Positions 9,001 to 14,609 of a stretch of 24,459 nt of DNA are shown piece by piece. Position numbers and translations under genes: made by a program. The notes beneath the pieces are model-generated. The model saw only the letters and a program-made list of their open reading frames with translations. It had not been told where the DNA came from and made no database searches. Position 1 is the first letter of the stretch. Every line of letters begins with the position of its first letter. Source of the stretch: a virus; the IMG/VR virus record IMGVR_UViG_3300025141_000719, positions 1 to 24,459 of that record. One strand, 5' to 3'.

Positions 9001-9425
9001 TCGTCAGCCTTTTCGCGTAACGGTTGCAGTTCTTCAGCATATTCGGGGGAAGGCGACTCAACGGCAGCCGCAAAATACTTGTCCAACGTCTGCTGATCTT
9101 CGCTGTGTTCTGGCAGGCTCTGCTGGAAGGTGCGGGCGAGTTGGTCGAATGTCTTGCCCCTCTGGATGTCCGCCATGCGCTGCTCCAGTTCTCCCGCGTT
9201 CGCGCCGTCCGGTTCAAGTAGCCCGCCTGCCTGTAGCGACTCGGCGAACCCTTTCCTGATCCCTCCCTCGACGGCGGGAGTATACGCATCTGCCCTGATG
9301 TATTCCTCGCGGAGGTAATCCCCGAACTTTAACCTGCTTTCCAGCGGGTCGTCGTAGGCGTTTTCAGTAGACCACTCGGAGAACCCGAGGGGGTTGACGG
9401 TTGGGGTATCAGTTTGATCTGGCAT
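1..9425 (-). CDS. Giant multi-domain phage protein (polyvalent / ejected virion protein type), C-terminus beyond window
   Basis: A single frame stays open from ATG at 9425 to the left edge, giving at least 3141 residues; the stop lies outside. Blocks seen: N-terminal region with Gly/Ala-rich hydrophobic stretches near residues 522-542, 660-680 and 777-793; Glu/Arg-rich helices to about 1000; a zincin site HELIH at 1660-1664 with a likely third ligand E1740; a second degenerate site (EEIAH, 1989-1993); a kinase-like domain about 2190-2400; an HhH-GPD-like domain about 2430-2680; two 33-residue repeats at 2871-2935. Five [LI][AP]SGIT motifs sit in linkers. Phages are known to carry such polyvalent proteins, thought to enter the host with the DNA; ejection here is inference from size, domain mix and position after virion-type genes. 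No convincing Shine-Dalgarno precedes the ATG, which lies 31 bp after the upstream stop. The several-hundred-base antisense frames inside it are shadows. Confidence 0.9.
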   Translation of the reverse strand, partial: MPDQTDTPTVNPLGFSEWSTENAYDDPLESRLKFGDYLREEYIRADAYTPAVEGGIRKGFAESLQAGGLLEPDGANAGELEQRMADIQRGKTFDQLARTFQQSLPEHSEDQQTLDKYFAAAVESPSPEYAEELQPLREKADDVVNRNRDQLLQVKVDAGELPMARLSNGQLIVGEAAARMDLVDAIKVSSEGGVTMGDALAAQAQLDTPDGFSIPLYRIQRLARATRLLEVERQQNEDFNIQIDGLSTEAAQSEYSTMDWLEHKADNLGRGLKNFFGHIMGQGEDIDKAEARREAVNEARGSDIRQIAAKYALKFDLRPEDMELAVEQMVLDNAVNKQMFEFHDEDDDDVGKNLRIGGYGLPTMSMQAMVNKDVFDKTLAANPELSEEVKTMLNKQRIAHLRSEFTQLDKFLSDYGSNVSDEWSKALIVGRTAGVEDYKILEGFVADKDNYNEFAERAAGVGMSFLNGVGQMFAAIPAAFGFDPAQDYLASVSQKNADRRQLASVFGVEFGLLQDATETAFPMLIDIAATTLLAAATAPAGGAGGVAYASLKAGGTATASMTAKGMFKSITSNVFRKTGAKSTADQAEDLLAASMIKGSKEGAIDILNAYNSKLSAHLGNLPAIFIPAATRSGSATYGAVYNQLKQDPDVSEEDAHDRALGAMLMAGTFTGVLTAGFSTIGRGGMEDALLKGLSYKQMKRAGEEITGKLGGDFLSAAQKAIKTTMKKYSFGGVKGLAKSVFDEGIEESIDEFVNGLVTDAALHEDTPMLERLQQTWHAFVLGGIMGGAVPLVQKTFRALQPDVLREREKTSFYEDVLEEMSADLTANGAPLTAQYVNMVVSDMRRKDARASVVPSLEEQEAELGRGEPEATGEGTQLPSGITPDPEMEALLEEKVNPDSAARAVNNVLGSSVPAVAGADPTTVESKGNLMHQLELPIQEAGALENSDHQAVRNLIPRRTEGVEPDVFEGTRPPKKKTIINPARAEEAEAIEVGFRETVRQIDEAEALYKKMDQQVAGAEVAGESSVRRALEQRVREGKAVSPEQATELRGEAFKDRVLALKDLKVEQTVELEEVTEDPSVVSRVEALIEGGYPHMLTAAKLRKLGVPITEQTTSAAFLRSANDRIASEVEARFPRIPVTPPEGGMALDSAYGRGKVFLDRVGRGQFNNDPLTMLSLLETGAPIVVDPAHLDSPTLNPAFRFARVGDNVVVSDIMVPESGGLVSALTPTDRALVLQPDYTRVVSLVERVLTLRDEGLREPDAMIDSPFEPNTQMTAQEVLTQLEEGVGIDKFVAPNTGELAPEFAESAQIELRLRAQEALFTDGKVSLVGLGREVADTYMAEQTARLKHSKESFVASVSVNEAANLQADPDYNAASEVEDTYTPFPENAPPPFPESGISNLLNEAHADAVAALDGDSNLRQSVVLLVQNEVFNTSSIDFNRTSTKRLWSYVVQWMAQGNHKTSPASIEFQKALKGRRFEMGNPVREALQLMALSSASVEGTPKTDAAYRAFLRDKIRGLKGGAEPSDAEVFSFHNYVRGSVGALLLRSQPSGMSKAHDQKINKKAIAALGLKDGDPESIIEALERIVGVSDRAQKEYDSHLVSIARLLLQSPDFIRSIELSIDETDLNYAGKFDTLTDGTPAISININGHNPRGVADTLVHELIHAYVTGVTRKPAATQTRQETAAIGVLEGVIADIRADYKAMSNQETTPAIFSTRSVPDMGVYKYHDTRVYDALTNVDEFVAHFLTSEDFQKFVKTMLADRAAPALYSRFEQVIAAIRAFFRGTNPEFDSAFSAVLDLSHSSILAAGARRRSRRKLISVEEFLNLPNKESRTAKDFVADSVFPTDPATTSTAPKEPVTVDAIVGKVAEDVSRSQQEAVRLSSGVQGATGVDVGAQQRGQENVERLLSLIRNRVVPPEMRMEVDTSKRSVDADGNMVVPPMMSVDSNTGTLVVNPLELGGLLKELQAMNGGRPLSIRTQMNITAVIANEEIAHAASVATITKAERDELINGMTFADAEETVSNYGDEGNVGNRERLLEGWRNGDPAAQREIVEERLRQYAQKVTRGFTTEEEIAFLRRNPNLVQQIIRYFQRFLKKLGYYRSRRDISPQMRTAVDRMVNEIRALEAGYRHSTNLKPFDPNNPETVIEQFRKQVNMNKPIERADEPREAEPALASGITVQVPADAGNILDGRNWEKIGPQLGSNMGGLYEDRDTGKKYYFKESQSPEHARNEVLATVLYETAGANILPLRLTTGKNEAGQDVLGTASEWQEDLTEFNPQDPAMRKAAYPDFAIHAWLANWDVVGLEYDNLMVDGEGRVVHVDTGGALEFRAQGEPKGGAWNEEGSEFDTLRERGTAAEVFDDMTASDLQNSAAPLRNMTRETIQSAVESVMGVSAESTEMADTLIARRDNILNVPYEQEALASGITVPPITVSNFEFDGVFPEDLEYLRTNDGKFKGAPPRVTTEEDVEKLEEQVKKLAVEGAVGRYWYEDAAEKILEITNGDVVEAEKLIALLAIYSPQTGVEVNTYFAVRAYEQHANNVSRRDFSVKTAVQDNKARAVLYDNRDWTGRKTDNFYKNIMFHIVQQATPEQLRSMRIDTAFLEKIQQPVTVDMWVYRAMGYDTIGLTDEKGKGAFGFSEKMINRLTYSLNQSLAEGEPRYEAHQVQAMVWTAIKARSEQKEVKQKTEAESIAEGDMVRERGAGGQLQRSFPDKDAERRHQRRWTENALAATGVDFVEASRSFDYFVNTMGMLATWEVIASTETEVGKRLDAMSFDEKLSFTAQAMELIVDPTTGEDLLAKELGIAISTAKISTGGYAGGVTPNVLSTLYPNKPAGTYDDDAIRAYARALQFIFTQDAVPWARFIKKTKQDVHYRVVNKDTGAIRKFDTQEKAEEYAADIGKEKVVYKVKNQNGKVLRNFKTREEADTFAANKAEYSVERVATTKGEFVVEGSEQSAGVKLEFANDLNAQDLQDIQERLGKIHSDYGFTQISANEIIVVNYKMDYMNMLPVLTDAEWDAKIIGEFGNETEQEYFTTVGEYGYHDWASDPEGASILETSPRFTPDVQTWVRDRRERFQRITPQPEEGRKLASGITPERVGEQIASGITASSTDLDAFTWEDVELTAEQTKELKEVQVEHARILS
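111..128 (-). repeat. IASGIT linker motif, copy 5
   Basis: Residues 3100-3105, followed by ASS. It starts 13 residues after copy 4, so the two form a double motif before the C-terminal part that leaves the window. Confidence 0.65.
150..167 (-). repeat. LASGIT linker motif, copy 4
   Basis: Residues 3087-3092, followed by P. Codons differ from copies 2 and 3 although the peptide is the same. Confidence 0.7.
618..815 (-). repeat. Two tandem 33-residue protein repeats in the giant protein
   Basis: Residues 2871-2935. The two units share Y-x-V-x-N, then G-x-[IV/L]-R-x-F-x-T-x-E-x-A-[ED]-x-[YF]-A-A. Y2872 aligns with Y2905, F2885 with F2918 and A2891 with A2924, each exactly 33 residues apart. 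The pattern suggests a small beta-beta-alpha repeat. Function is unknown. Confidence 0.7.
1386..2138 (-). other. HhH-GPD glycosylase-like domain inside the giant protein
   Basis: Residues about 2430-2680. Three segments fall in the order seen in endonuclease III-type glycosylases: LLAIYSPQTGVEVN around Q2519 (compare LLSAQATDVSVN), TGRKTDNF at 2567-2574 (compare the hairpin GVGRKTANV), and VTVDMWVYRAMG with D2611 (compare AVDTHIFRV, where the Asp is catalytic). No C-terminal Cys cluster is evident. The same block recurs in other giant phage proteins as a domain of unknown function, to my recollection. Glycosylase activity is inference from motif order. Confidence 0.45.
2151..2168 (-). repeat. 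LASGIT linker motif, copy 3
   Basis: Residues 2420-2425, followed by VPP. It lies between the kinase-like and HhH-GPD-like domains. Confidence 0.7.
2226..2858 (-). other. Kinase-like domain (HipA / PI-kinase-like fold) inside the giant protein
   Basis: Residues about 2190-2400. A glycine-containing beta-hairpin (MGGLYEDRDTGKKYYFKE) ends in K2220, a likely ATP-binding Lys, followed by a helix with Glu (NEVLA). The catalytic-loop-like segment NWDVVGLEYDNLMV carries D2300 and N2308, and VHVDTGGAL carries D2321 where kinases have the metal-binding Asp of DFG or DxG. The loop plus 'H-hydrophobic-D-x-G' resembles HipA and PI3/4-kinase-type active sites rather than classical protein kinases. The substrate is unknown. 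Consensus linkers lie just before (2172-2177) and just after (2420-2425). Confidence 0.6.
2895..2912 (-). repeat. LASGIT linker motif, copy 2
   Basis: Residues 2172-2177, followed by V. It lies directly before the kinase-like domain. It shares 16 identical bases with copy 3 (tcagggatcacggttc on the minus strand). Confidence 0.7.
3066..3548 (-). other. Second peptidase-like domain with degenerate HExxH
   Basis: Residues about 1960-2120. NEEIAHAA at 1988-1995 resembles a zincin helix, but the first His of HExxH is replaced by Glu. A following EERLRQYAQ segment and a Glu/Arg-rich helical tail are of the type found after such sites in phage proteins. It may be an inactive or structural copy, or a helix with chance similarity. 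I call it only as a degenerate site. Confidence 0.4.
4146..4628 (-). other. Zinc metallopeptidase (zincin) domain inside the giant protein
   Basis: Residues about 1600-1760 of the giant protein. The motif HELIH is at 1660-1664, preceded by a beta-strand-like segment and followed by AYVTG, as in phage zincins. About 76 residues later, NVDEFVAHFL supplies a plausible third zinc ligand, E1740; this spaced Glu in a 'DEF.A' context recurs in large phage proteins. Zinc binding and proteolysis are inferred from the motif. A substrate is not visible; the protein's own repeated linkers are one candidate. Confidence 0.75.
6780..6797 (-). repeat. LPSGIT linker motif, copy 1
   Basis: Residues 877-882 of the giant protein (LPSGIT followed by P). 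It lies after the hydrophobic N-terminal region, in an acidic Gly/Pro-rich linker. Confidence 0.65.
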
Positions 9426-9456
9426 AGCAGATGCGGTTGGATATGTAGTTTATTGA

Positions 9457-10380
9457 CTATTCTGAAAATTTACCCGCCACGTTGTCATCAGGCAGAGAAG
9501 CGGCAGGATTCGCGATTCCGGTCAACGCCCTTCGTTTTCTGTGTAATCTATTGAGAACCCACTGCCGCTTGTCGGCGGGAGTAGGATAAGATCCCCCGGC
9601 GTAGGCGTCGTAGTCTTCGGGGAAGTTTCGCTTCATCACGGCATCCATTGCCAGCCGCTCCTCATAGTTGAGAGTGAACGGCTTATCAAAGATCCCCGAC
9701 TCAAGCTCCGCTTCGGTTAGTTCTCCTTCTCCCCCCAGCTTCTCAACTAGACCTATGTCTGAGGTAAGCGCAGACAGGAGTGCCTGATTCTGTTTGGTTG
9801 CGTAACTAGTGGTGAGCCTGTTCGCATGGGCCTCCGCCACCTTGATCAGACCTTCCTCTTTCTTGGTTCTGATGCCGTCATCGTCGGCAAGCTCCTTGGT
9901 GATCTTCACATCTCCGAGTTGGGCGGCTGCCGTCATCTGCGGGATGAAGTAATCCTGCTGGGCCGCAGTGCCCGTGACAGATTGTGTTGCGCTGCTGAAC
10001 AAGCCATTGAAGATGGTTGAGCCAGCCATTCGGGGGCGGGTGGCATACAACTCTTGGCGAGTCTGATTGATGAGATTCAACTTATCAAAATTACTCATCT
10101 CCGAGTTAAGATTCTCAGATAGCTGCGCGGACACGACGGCCAAGTGGTCCGCCTCTTCCTGCTGCCTGCGACTCTCTTCCTTGGCCTTGTCAAACTCAAG
10201 CTGCGCCCGCTGAAAGGCCAGCTCTTGGGCCTGCACCTTACGCTCCTCGGCCTGCATCTCCATCATCGGCCTGTCATATTGCTCGTAGAGATACTGCGAC
10301 ATGTGCGTGGACACGGGGCGCATACCAAAGTATTCGCCCTTCATCGGGGCGATGTCTTCGCCGTAAGAGAAATCAGCCAT
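9457..10380 (-). CDS. Coiled-coil virion-associated protein (internal virion protein type)
   Basis: 307 residues, not matched to a named family. Residues about 35-80 form a long Gln/Glu/Arg-rich helix (MEMQAEERKVQAQELAFQRA and onward) that should be a coiled coil. The rest is mainly helical with a short Gly/Thr-rich segment near 120-140. The ATG at 10380 directly follows the TAA of the upstream gene (10381-10383), so translation is probably coupled. It sits between the 632-residue basic protein and the giant protein. In podovirus-like phages, several mid-sized helical proteins next to one very large protein are typical of internal or ejection proteins, so that role is inferred from position and composition only. 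Confidence 0.8.
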   Translation of the reverse strand: MADFSYGEDIAPMKGEYFGMRPVSTHMSQYLYEQYDRPMMEMQAEERKVQAQELAFQRAQLEFDKAKEESRRQQEEADHLAVVSAQLSENLNSEMSNFDKLNLINQTRQELYATRPRMAGSTIFNGLFSSATQSVTGTAAQQDYFIPQMTAAAQLGDVKITKELADDDGIRTKKEEGLIKVAEAHANRLTTSYATKQNQALLSALTSDIGLVEKLGGEGELTEAELESGIFDKPFTLNYEERLAMDAVMKRNFPEDYDAYAGGSYPTPADKRQWVLNRLHRKRRALTGIANPAASLPDDNVAGKFSE

Positions 10381-12279
10381 TTACGATACTATGTTTGCTT
10401 TAATATTTTCTTCGCCCTCTCGGATGAATGGACGCGCCTCTTGTTCTCGGCGGCGGGCCGCCTCGGCTTTCATCGCCTGCGCCCTCTTCTTTTCCTCCAG
10501 TGCTATCCGGTCCCGCTGGGACATGAGGGGGCGGTGTGGCGCTGCGGCACGGGCTTGCCCCGCTTCCTTGCGGTAGCCTTTACCTTCCAGTTCACGCGCC
10601 AAGCGGCGGAGTCTCCCGCCTTTGGATTCAAGTTGGCGAGACGGATCTTTGAGTCCACCGACGGAACCTTCCAGCGCGGTGCCTCTTCCGAAGGGCGCTT
10701 TCTGCAAGGCTGCAAGTTTATCTAGGCCCGGTGCGTCTACCCAGTCGCTCCCTTCAGGGGACCGGAGGTAAGCTACGTGTGCGGCAGCTTTTCGGGCGGG
10801 GGCCTCTTCCAGCATCTGGCGACCGATCTGATTGAACTCTTCAGGGGTGGTGAGTTTTTGCTTAACCATGGACTCCCTGATTGTCCGCAGGGTATCGTTG
10901 CGCTCTTCTATGTCAATCGCCTCGTTGCCAATTGCCTCCCGCATCATGTTCGCGTAGTCAAGTGTAGTGGGAGGAGCGGCGGGTTCACCTTCAGTCCCTC
11001 TATCTTTATATTCGGGTCTAACGCTCGGATCAAAATCAGAACCACCAGCGGCGTCAAAATCATCGGGGTCGGAGGGTTCAGGAGCAGGAGCAGGGATCAT
11101 GTCTTCCCCATAAAGTCCCTCAGTCTTAGCTCGGCTCACGAACCCTTCGTCACCCACAAGGAAAAACTTTTTGCGTTCTTCACGGGACAATTTGTCATCG
11201 CCGTCTTCGTCGAACATTTCAACTAGATCCCCACTTTTTGCTGCTTTCAAAAAAATCTTCCGGTCAGCTTCGGTAAAAAACTGTTTTGGTGTTGAAACAA
11301 TGTTGGGCGTCTCTTTAGTTCCGATATTTCTTCGGGTCGTTGCAGCCATTTCTTCCTGAATGGCCGCTTGTTGGTCTCGGTAAAGATTGTATTTATCTTT
11401 GTAAAAATCTGTTTCCGGTATGGCGCTCAGGTCAGTTTCTTCAAACTCAGGGTCATCTGCAAGGCCGTAGAAGAATCGTGCGTTACCCCCCGACATGGTG
11501 GAGGCGGCGGTTCCGCTTAAATCTTCGGCGTATTTCCTTCTCCGTGCGGAGGCAATATCTCTTCGGAGACCCTCACTAAAGCTAAGTGATTCCCCACGCG
11601 CTATTCTTTCGGCGCGTAACTGGGCAGTGGTTTTCCCCGTTGGGGCAGCCCCTATGCTTTCGATATACTCATCTATCTCTTGGGTTACAGGAGATTCTCC
11701 CTTTCCAGCAAATGTTTGCAGAAAAGCAGAAGCGGCCCTCGCAGGGTCCAAGACCCCACCATACACAGCCGTGCCGATATCTCCAACGACGCCATGTTTC
11801 TTGCCAACTCCCGAGTATTCCTCCAAAGCCTCACGGCGGATTTTTTCCCTTTCCTCAGCAGACACCCCAACCCCCATCTGCTTCCCTGCTTCCCATGCCT
11901 CTGTCACTGCGTGAATGGGGGCAGCCACTTTGGTAGCCACTTTGCCGAGCGGTTTACCAACAACTGCTAGCCCCTTCCCCCCCTTTGCAAGTAACTTGGC
12001 AGCTTTACCAAATTTCTCCGCCCGTATCCTTTTTAACTCGGCGAGTTGTTTCGAGGTGCGGGGCTTGATTTGAAACTGTCGTGGGCGATTCCGAAATTCT
12101 TCTGTTGCTACTCGTCTAGCTAAGTTGGGGGTGCCGCGAACATTGAGCTTGTAGGGGTCAATTCCTAACTCTTTCGCCCGTTTAAGAAGTGTGGCTCTGT
12201 CGGGATACCTCTTGTTGATCTCCTTCGTCCTCTTGGCGATTTCCTTGAGGACTTTTTTTGCGATAAGTTTTTTAGCCAC
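10381..12279 (-). CDS. Basic virion-type protein with EF-hand-like loop
   Basis: 632 residues with a GTG start (MAKKL...). The first 130 residues are very Lys/Arg-rich with an amphipathic Gly/Ala/Lys/Val stretch near 95-125, which could contact DNA or membrane. Residues 357-368, DEDGDDKLSREE, fit an EF-hand loop: Asp at 1, 3 and 5, Leu at 8 and Glu at 12, with Asp instead of the usual Gly at 6, flanked by helices. Residues about 390-440 are acidic and Pro-rich; the C-terminus is again basic and helical. I do not recognise the family. Its place between the terminase and the coiled-coil/giant pair suggests a structural or ejected protein. A 15-bp gap separates it from the upstream stop; only a weak AGG-containing sequence precedes the start. 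Confidence 0.85.
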   Translation of the reverse strand: MAKKLIAKKVLKEIAKRTKEINKRYPDRATLLKRAKELGIDPYKLNVRGTPNLARRVATEEFRNRPRQFQIKPRTSKQLAELKRIRAEKFGKAAKLLAKGGKGLAVVGKPLGKVATKVAAPIHAVTEAWEAGKQMGVGVSAEEREKIRREALEEYSGVGKKHGVVGDIGTAVYGGVLDPARAASAFLQTFAGKGESPVTQEIDEYIESIGAAPTGKTTAQLRAERIARGESLSFSEGLRRDIASARRRKYAEDLSGTAASTMSGGNARFFYGLADDPEFEETDLSAIPETDFYKDKYNLYRDQQAAIQEEMAATTRRNIGTKETPNIVSTPKQFFTEADRKIFLKAAKSGDLVEMFDEDGDDKLSREERKKFFLVGDEGFVSRAKTEGLYGEDMIPAPAPEPSDPDDFDAAGGSDFDPSVRPEYKDRGTEGEPAAPPTTLDYANMMREAIGNEAIDIEERNDTLRTIRESMVKQKLTTPEEFNQIGRQMLEEAPARKAAAHVAYLRSPEGSDWVDAPGLDKLAALQKAPFGRGTALEGSVGGLKDPSRQLESKGGRLRRLARELEGKGYRKEAGQARAAAPHRPLMSQRDRIALEEKKRAQAMKAEAARRREQEARPFIREGEENIKANIVS

Positions 12280-12294
12280 AACTACCTAGTGGTT

Positions 12295-12759
12295 TTAGTA
12301 TCCTCTGCGACCTACTCTCCGACCTGTGCCAAACCCACCGGAGTCAAGGCCCCCAGTTACAAGCCCCTGCCCCGCTCCACGGCCTTTTTCATCCTTGGCT
12401 GTCTCGCCCTTGGCCTTTTTCAAAGCCTCCTTGCGCTGCCTCTCGGCTTCCCGCTCGGGGTTGATTAACTGTTTCTGTTGCAGCGTTCTTACTGGTGCGG
12501 CGGCAGCAGGTGCAGCAGGTGCAGCAGGTGCCGACACAACGGCGGGAGTTTTGGGAAACACTGGCTCCCGCAATTCTACTGGTGCTACGGGCCTATTCGT
12601 AAACGGGTCAATATCGGCTAACTCCACAGGCTTGACAGGCTTACCCGTGAACGGGTCGGGCGGTAGAGGGGAAACGCTAGAAATCGTAGACGAAAATGGA
12701 TACCTAGAAGGTGCCGCTGACTTGGCATATGGGGTAGGCTTAAAAAAATTAAATGACAT
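12295..12759 (-). CDS. Small Pro/Ala-rich protein of unknown function
   Basis: 154 residues from ATG at 12759 (MSFNFFKPTPYAKS). The frame is open further up to a TTG at 12813 overlapping the terL stop (TTGA), but I prefer the ATG because a promoter-like sequence covers the TTG. Two near-identical units, DPFTGKPVKPVEL and DPFTNRPVAPVEL, lie in the first half, followed by an Ala/Pro run encoded by three 9-base repeats, then a Lys/Glu-rich helix and a Gly/Arg-rich tail. The composition suggests a flexible, largely disordered protein. It resembles small accessory virion proteins by position only. Confidence 0.65.
   Translation of the reverse strand: MSFNFFKPTPYAKSAAPSRYPFSSTISSVSPLPPDPFTGKPVKPVELADIDPFTNRPVAPVELREPVFPKTPAVVSAPAAPAAPAAAAPVRTLQQKQLINPEREAERQRKEALKKAKGETAKDEKGRGAGQGLVTGGLDSGGFGTGRRVGRRGY
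12503..12529. repeat. Three tandem 9-bp repeats (gcagcaggt on the plus strand)
   Basis: Three perfect copies in a row. On the coding (minus) strand they encode an Ala-Pro-Ala run in the small Pro/Ala-rich protein. Slippage-prone in principle; multiples of nine keep the frame. Confidence 0.85.
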
Positions 12760-12784
12760 ACCGAAACGACTAAAATGCGGGTTA

Positions 12785-12813
12785 AGAATATGAGTTAAGC
12801 GGTAAACTGTCAA
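12785..12813 (-). promoter_or_regulatory. Putative sigma70-type promoter for the virion gene block
   Basis: On the minus strand, perfect TTGACA (12813-12808), a 17-base spacer and TATTCT (12790-12785, 4/6 match). A start near 12778 would give a leader of about 20 bases to ATG 12759. The -35 overlaps the terL stop codon, a sensible place to boost structural genes after terL. Confidence 0.45.
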
Positions 12814-14597
12814 TCCAGCAAAACCGCATCGTGGTTCTGTAGCGCCTTGCCTAGCTGTTTGATCGTGGTCCGGCGATACGGACGGCCTTCCTTCCCTTCC
12901 TCGGGAGGATCAATAGCCACTAGTCCGAGCCGCTGACGGGCACAGTCCAAGGCCAGAAATGCGGCGTCTGCAAGGTCGGGGCTTCGTCCGAAGCGAGCCT
13001 TAAATTCAGGTTTGGATTCTATTTTAACCCGCAGGGTGCCACTCTTGATCATGTCGTAGTTTCGACTGGTGATCTCTTGGGCCAGATCGGTGTTTACCCC
13101 AAACACTTGACGCGTCCGCATGAGTTCCTTCCCCACGAACCAAAGCTCGGAGACCCTATTCACATATAGTTCTGTCCCCACAGACTTGCTATTGGCGCTG
13201 ACCCTCTTGTCACTGGCCTTGCCCCCGAAGCTAACACGCAGAAACCCACTGGCCCACTCGCCGGAGAGAACGTCACAGAAGGGTGCTCCGGCCCCCGTGG
13301 CGTCAACTGCCACGTTCTCGGGCAGGATTTTCCGCTTCTCGCAGTGCTCCTTGATTTGTCGGACAATTTGATACGTCCTCGGGACGGCCTTGTTTGTGGC
13401 GTCGTCGTTCAAATGAACAGCCTCCCCGAACTCAATGACGTATTGGCCTGTTGTGTCGTAGCCCACCGAGGCGGTGTAGAGGATCGTCCGGTCGCCGCCG
13501 TTGGTGAACGCGGGGTCAATGCCTGCCACTTTGATGGGAGTCCCCTCCCACTCGACCTTGGACATGGCCTTGCTCATAGTTAGTTCGTTCTCGCCGTAGA
13601 TCCCCGTCGTCTCATCGGAGTCGAAAAATATAGCACGAATCATTCGCATGTAGCCCCGTGATTCGGGGCCGAGCAGAGCCTTATCTTCGTTGATCTTTTC
13701 CTGCGTAGGTAGCCACGGGTAGATGGCCTCCCCCGCGATAATGTTAGGAGAACGCTCCCCATCGAGACGGATGTAATCCCCGCCCCACTTCGTGGCCCAC
13801 CCGTCCGCCGTGTGCGTGTCTACCGAGTCCCAGCCGTTGATCGGCTCCGACCAGATCCCGAACGCGTCGAAGCGGCTGTTAGGGTTGGACATTCCGATTA
13901 ACTGGAATTCTGGATTCTTAGATAAGTTCGACAGGCCCGCCTGAAGAATGGCCTCGGATAGCTCCGAGAGTTCATCACCAATCAAAATCACTCGGGGGGC
14001 CTTGATTCCGATGAGCTTGTTTGTAGCTTCGCGGGTGCGCGTTTTTTCAGCAGCGATCAACGAGAGACCCGCTCGCTCGATGAGGGTGCCTTTCTCGTTT
14101 ACGTAACTAGCGTTGCCAATCGAGTCCCGAATTTTGATGGGGGCATCGTCAATCACAGAGAGTAGGGACATTACCGACCCCCAAATCCGCTTACGGGCTT
14201 CTCGCAAAGTAGTCGAGGTCATCAGGACAAGCGTGTCCTTGGGCTTGGACAACCAGTTGGCTATCCCCCACGCGGCCATGGTGTGGCTTTTCCCCGACGA
14301 CGCAGACCCCCCAATGGCCAGATACTTATTATTGATGGCCGCCCAAATCATTTGCTCAGCCCACGGATGGCGGACCATTAACTTTTCAGGCAAGTCATCG
14401 TGGTTCCATAACTCGTCGCAGATCCTCCAGAAGTAATACTCCTTCGCTCGTAGGTGTTCATGGTTGGCAAACCCATACAACAAAGCAGTGATGAGACTGG
14501 TCGGAGGAATCAAAAGCCCCCCGACATCCATACGTTTTGTTTTGGGGTCGATGCGCGGATCGAGTATCTGCTTGATGGATGGAGCCGTTACCGCCAT
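12810..14597 (-). CDS. terL: Terminase large subunit (DNA packaging ATPase/nuclease)
   Basis: 595 residues, the usual size for TerL. It powers DNA translocation into the prohead and cuts concatemers. Walker A is GGSASSGKS at 96-104 and Walker B VILIGDE with D208/E209; MSNPNSRFDAFG near 236-247 fits the coupling motif. The C-terminal RNase H-like nuclease shows AGIDPAF with D361, VAVDATG (second acidic residue, about 428) and SPDLADAAFLA (third, about 556). The ATG at 14597 begins MAVTAPSIKQ. Its gene diverges from the terS-like gene across 30 bp, which is unusual because the two subunits are usually co-transcribed. The stop at 12810-12812 overlaps the -35 of a promoter-like sequence for the next genes. 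Confidence 0.95.
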   Translation of the reverse strand: MAVTAPSIKQILDPRIDPKTKRMDVGGLLIPPTSLITALLYGFANHEHLRAKEYYFWRICDELWNHDDLPEKLMVRHPWAEQMIWAAINNKYLAIGGSASSGKSHTMAAWGIANWLSKPKDTLVLMTSTTLREARKRIWGSVMSLLSVIDDAPIKIRDSIGNASYVNEKGTLIERAGLSLIAAEKTRTREATNKLIGIKAPRVILIGDELSELSEAILQAGLSNLSKNPEFQLIGMSNPNSRFDAFGIWSEPINGWDSVDTHTADGWATKWGGDYIRLDGERSPNIIAGEAIYPWLPTQEKINEDKALLGPESRGYMRMIRAIFFDSDETTGIYGENELTMSKAMSKVEWEGTPIKVAGIDPAFTNGGDRTILYTASVGYDTTGQYVIEFGEAVHLNDDATNKAVPRTYQIVRQIKEHCEKRKILPENVAVDATGAGAPFCDVLSGEWASGFLRVSFGGKASDKRVSANSKSVGTELYVNRVSELWFVGKELMRTRQVFGVNTDLAQEITSRNYDMIKSGTLRVKIESKPEFKARFGRSPDLADAAFLALDCARQRLGLVAIDPPEEGKEGRPYRRTTIKQLGKALQNHDAVLLD

Positions 14598-14600
14598 AAT
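14572..14600 (+). promoter_or_regulatory. Putative promoter for the rightward replication operon
   Basis: TTGATG (14572-14577, 4/6), a 17-base spacer and CATAAT (14595-14600, 5/6). The -10 covers the terL start codon. A transcript starting near 14607 would reach the GTG of the terS-like gene after about 21 bases. Confidence 0.4.
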
Positions 14601-14609
14601 CTATTGTAG

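Noticed and set aside
10144-10725. Plus-strand frame of 193 codons with Leu-rich stretches
   Set aside because: Antisense to the coiled-coil and basic virion genes; the Leu richness mirrors Gln/Glu/Lys codons on the other strand.
12760-12813. TTG-initiated N-terminal extension of the Pro/Ala-rich protein
   Set aside because: The TTG is part of a consensus -35 (TTGACA) and an ATG lies just downstream of the predicted transcript start.
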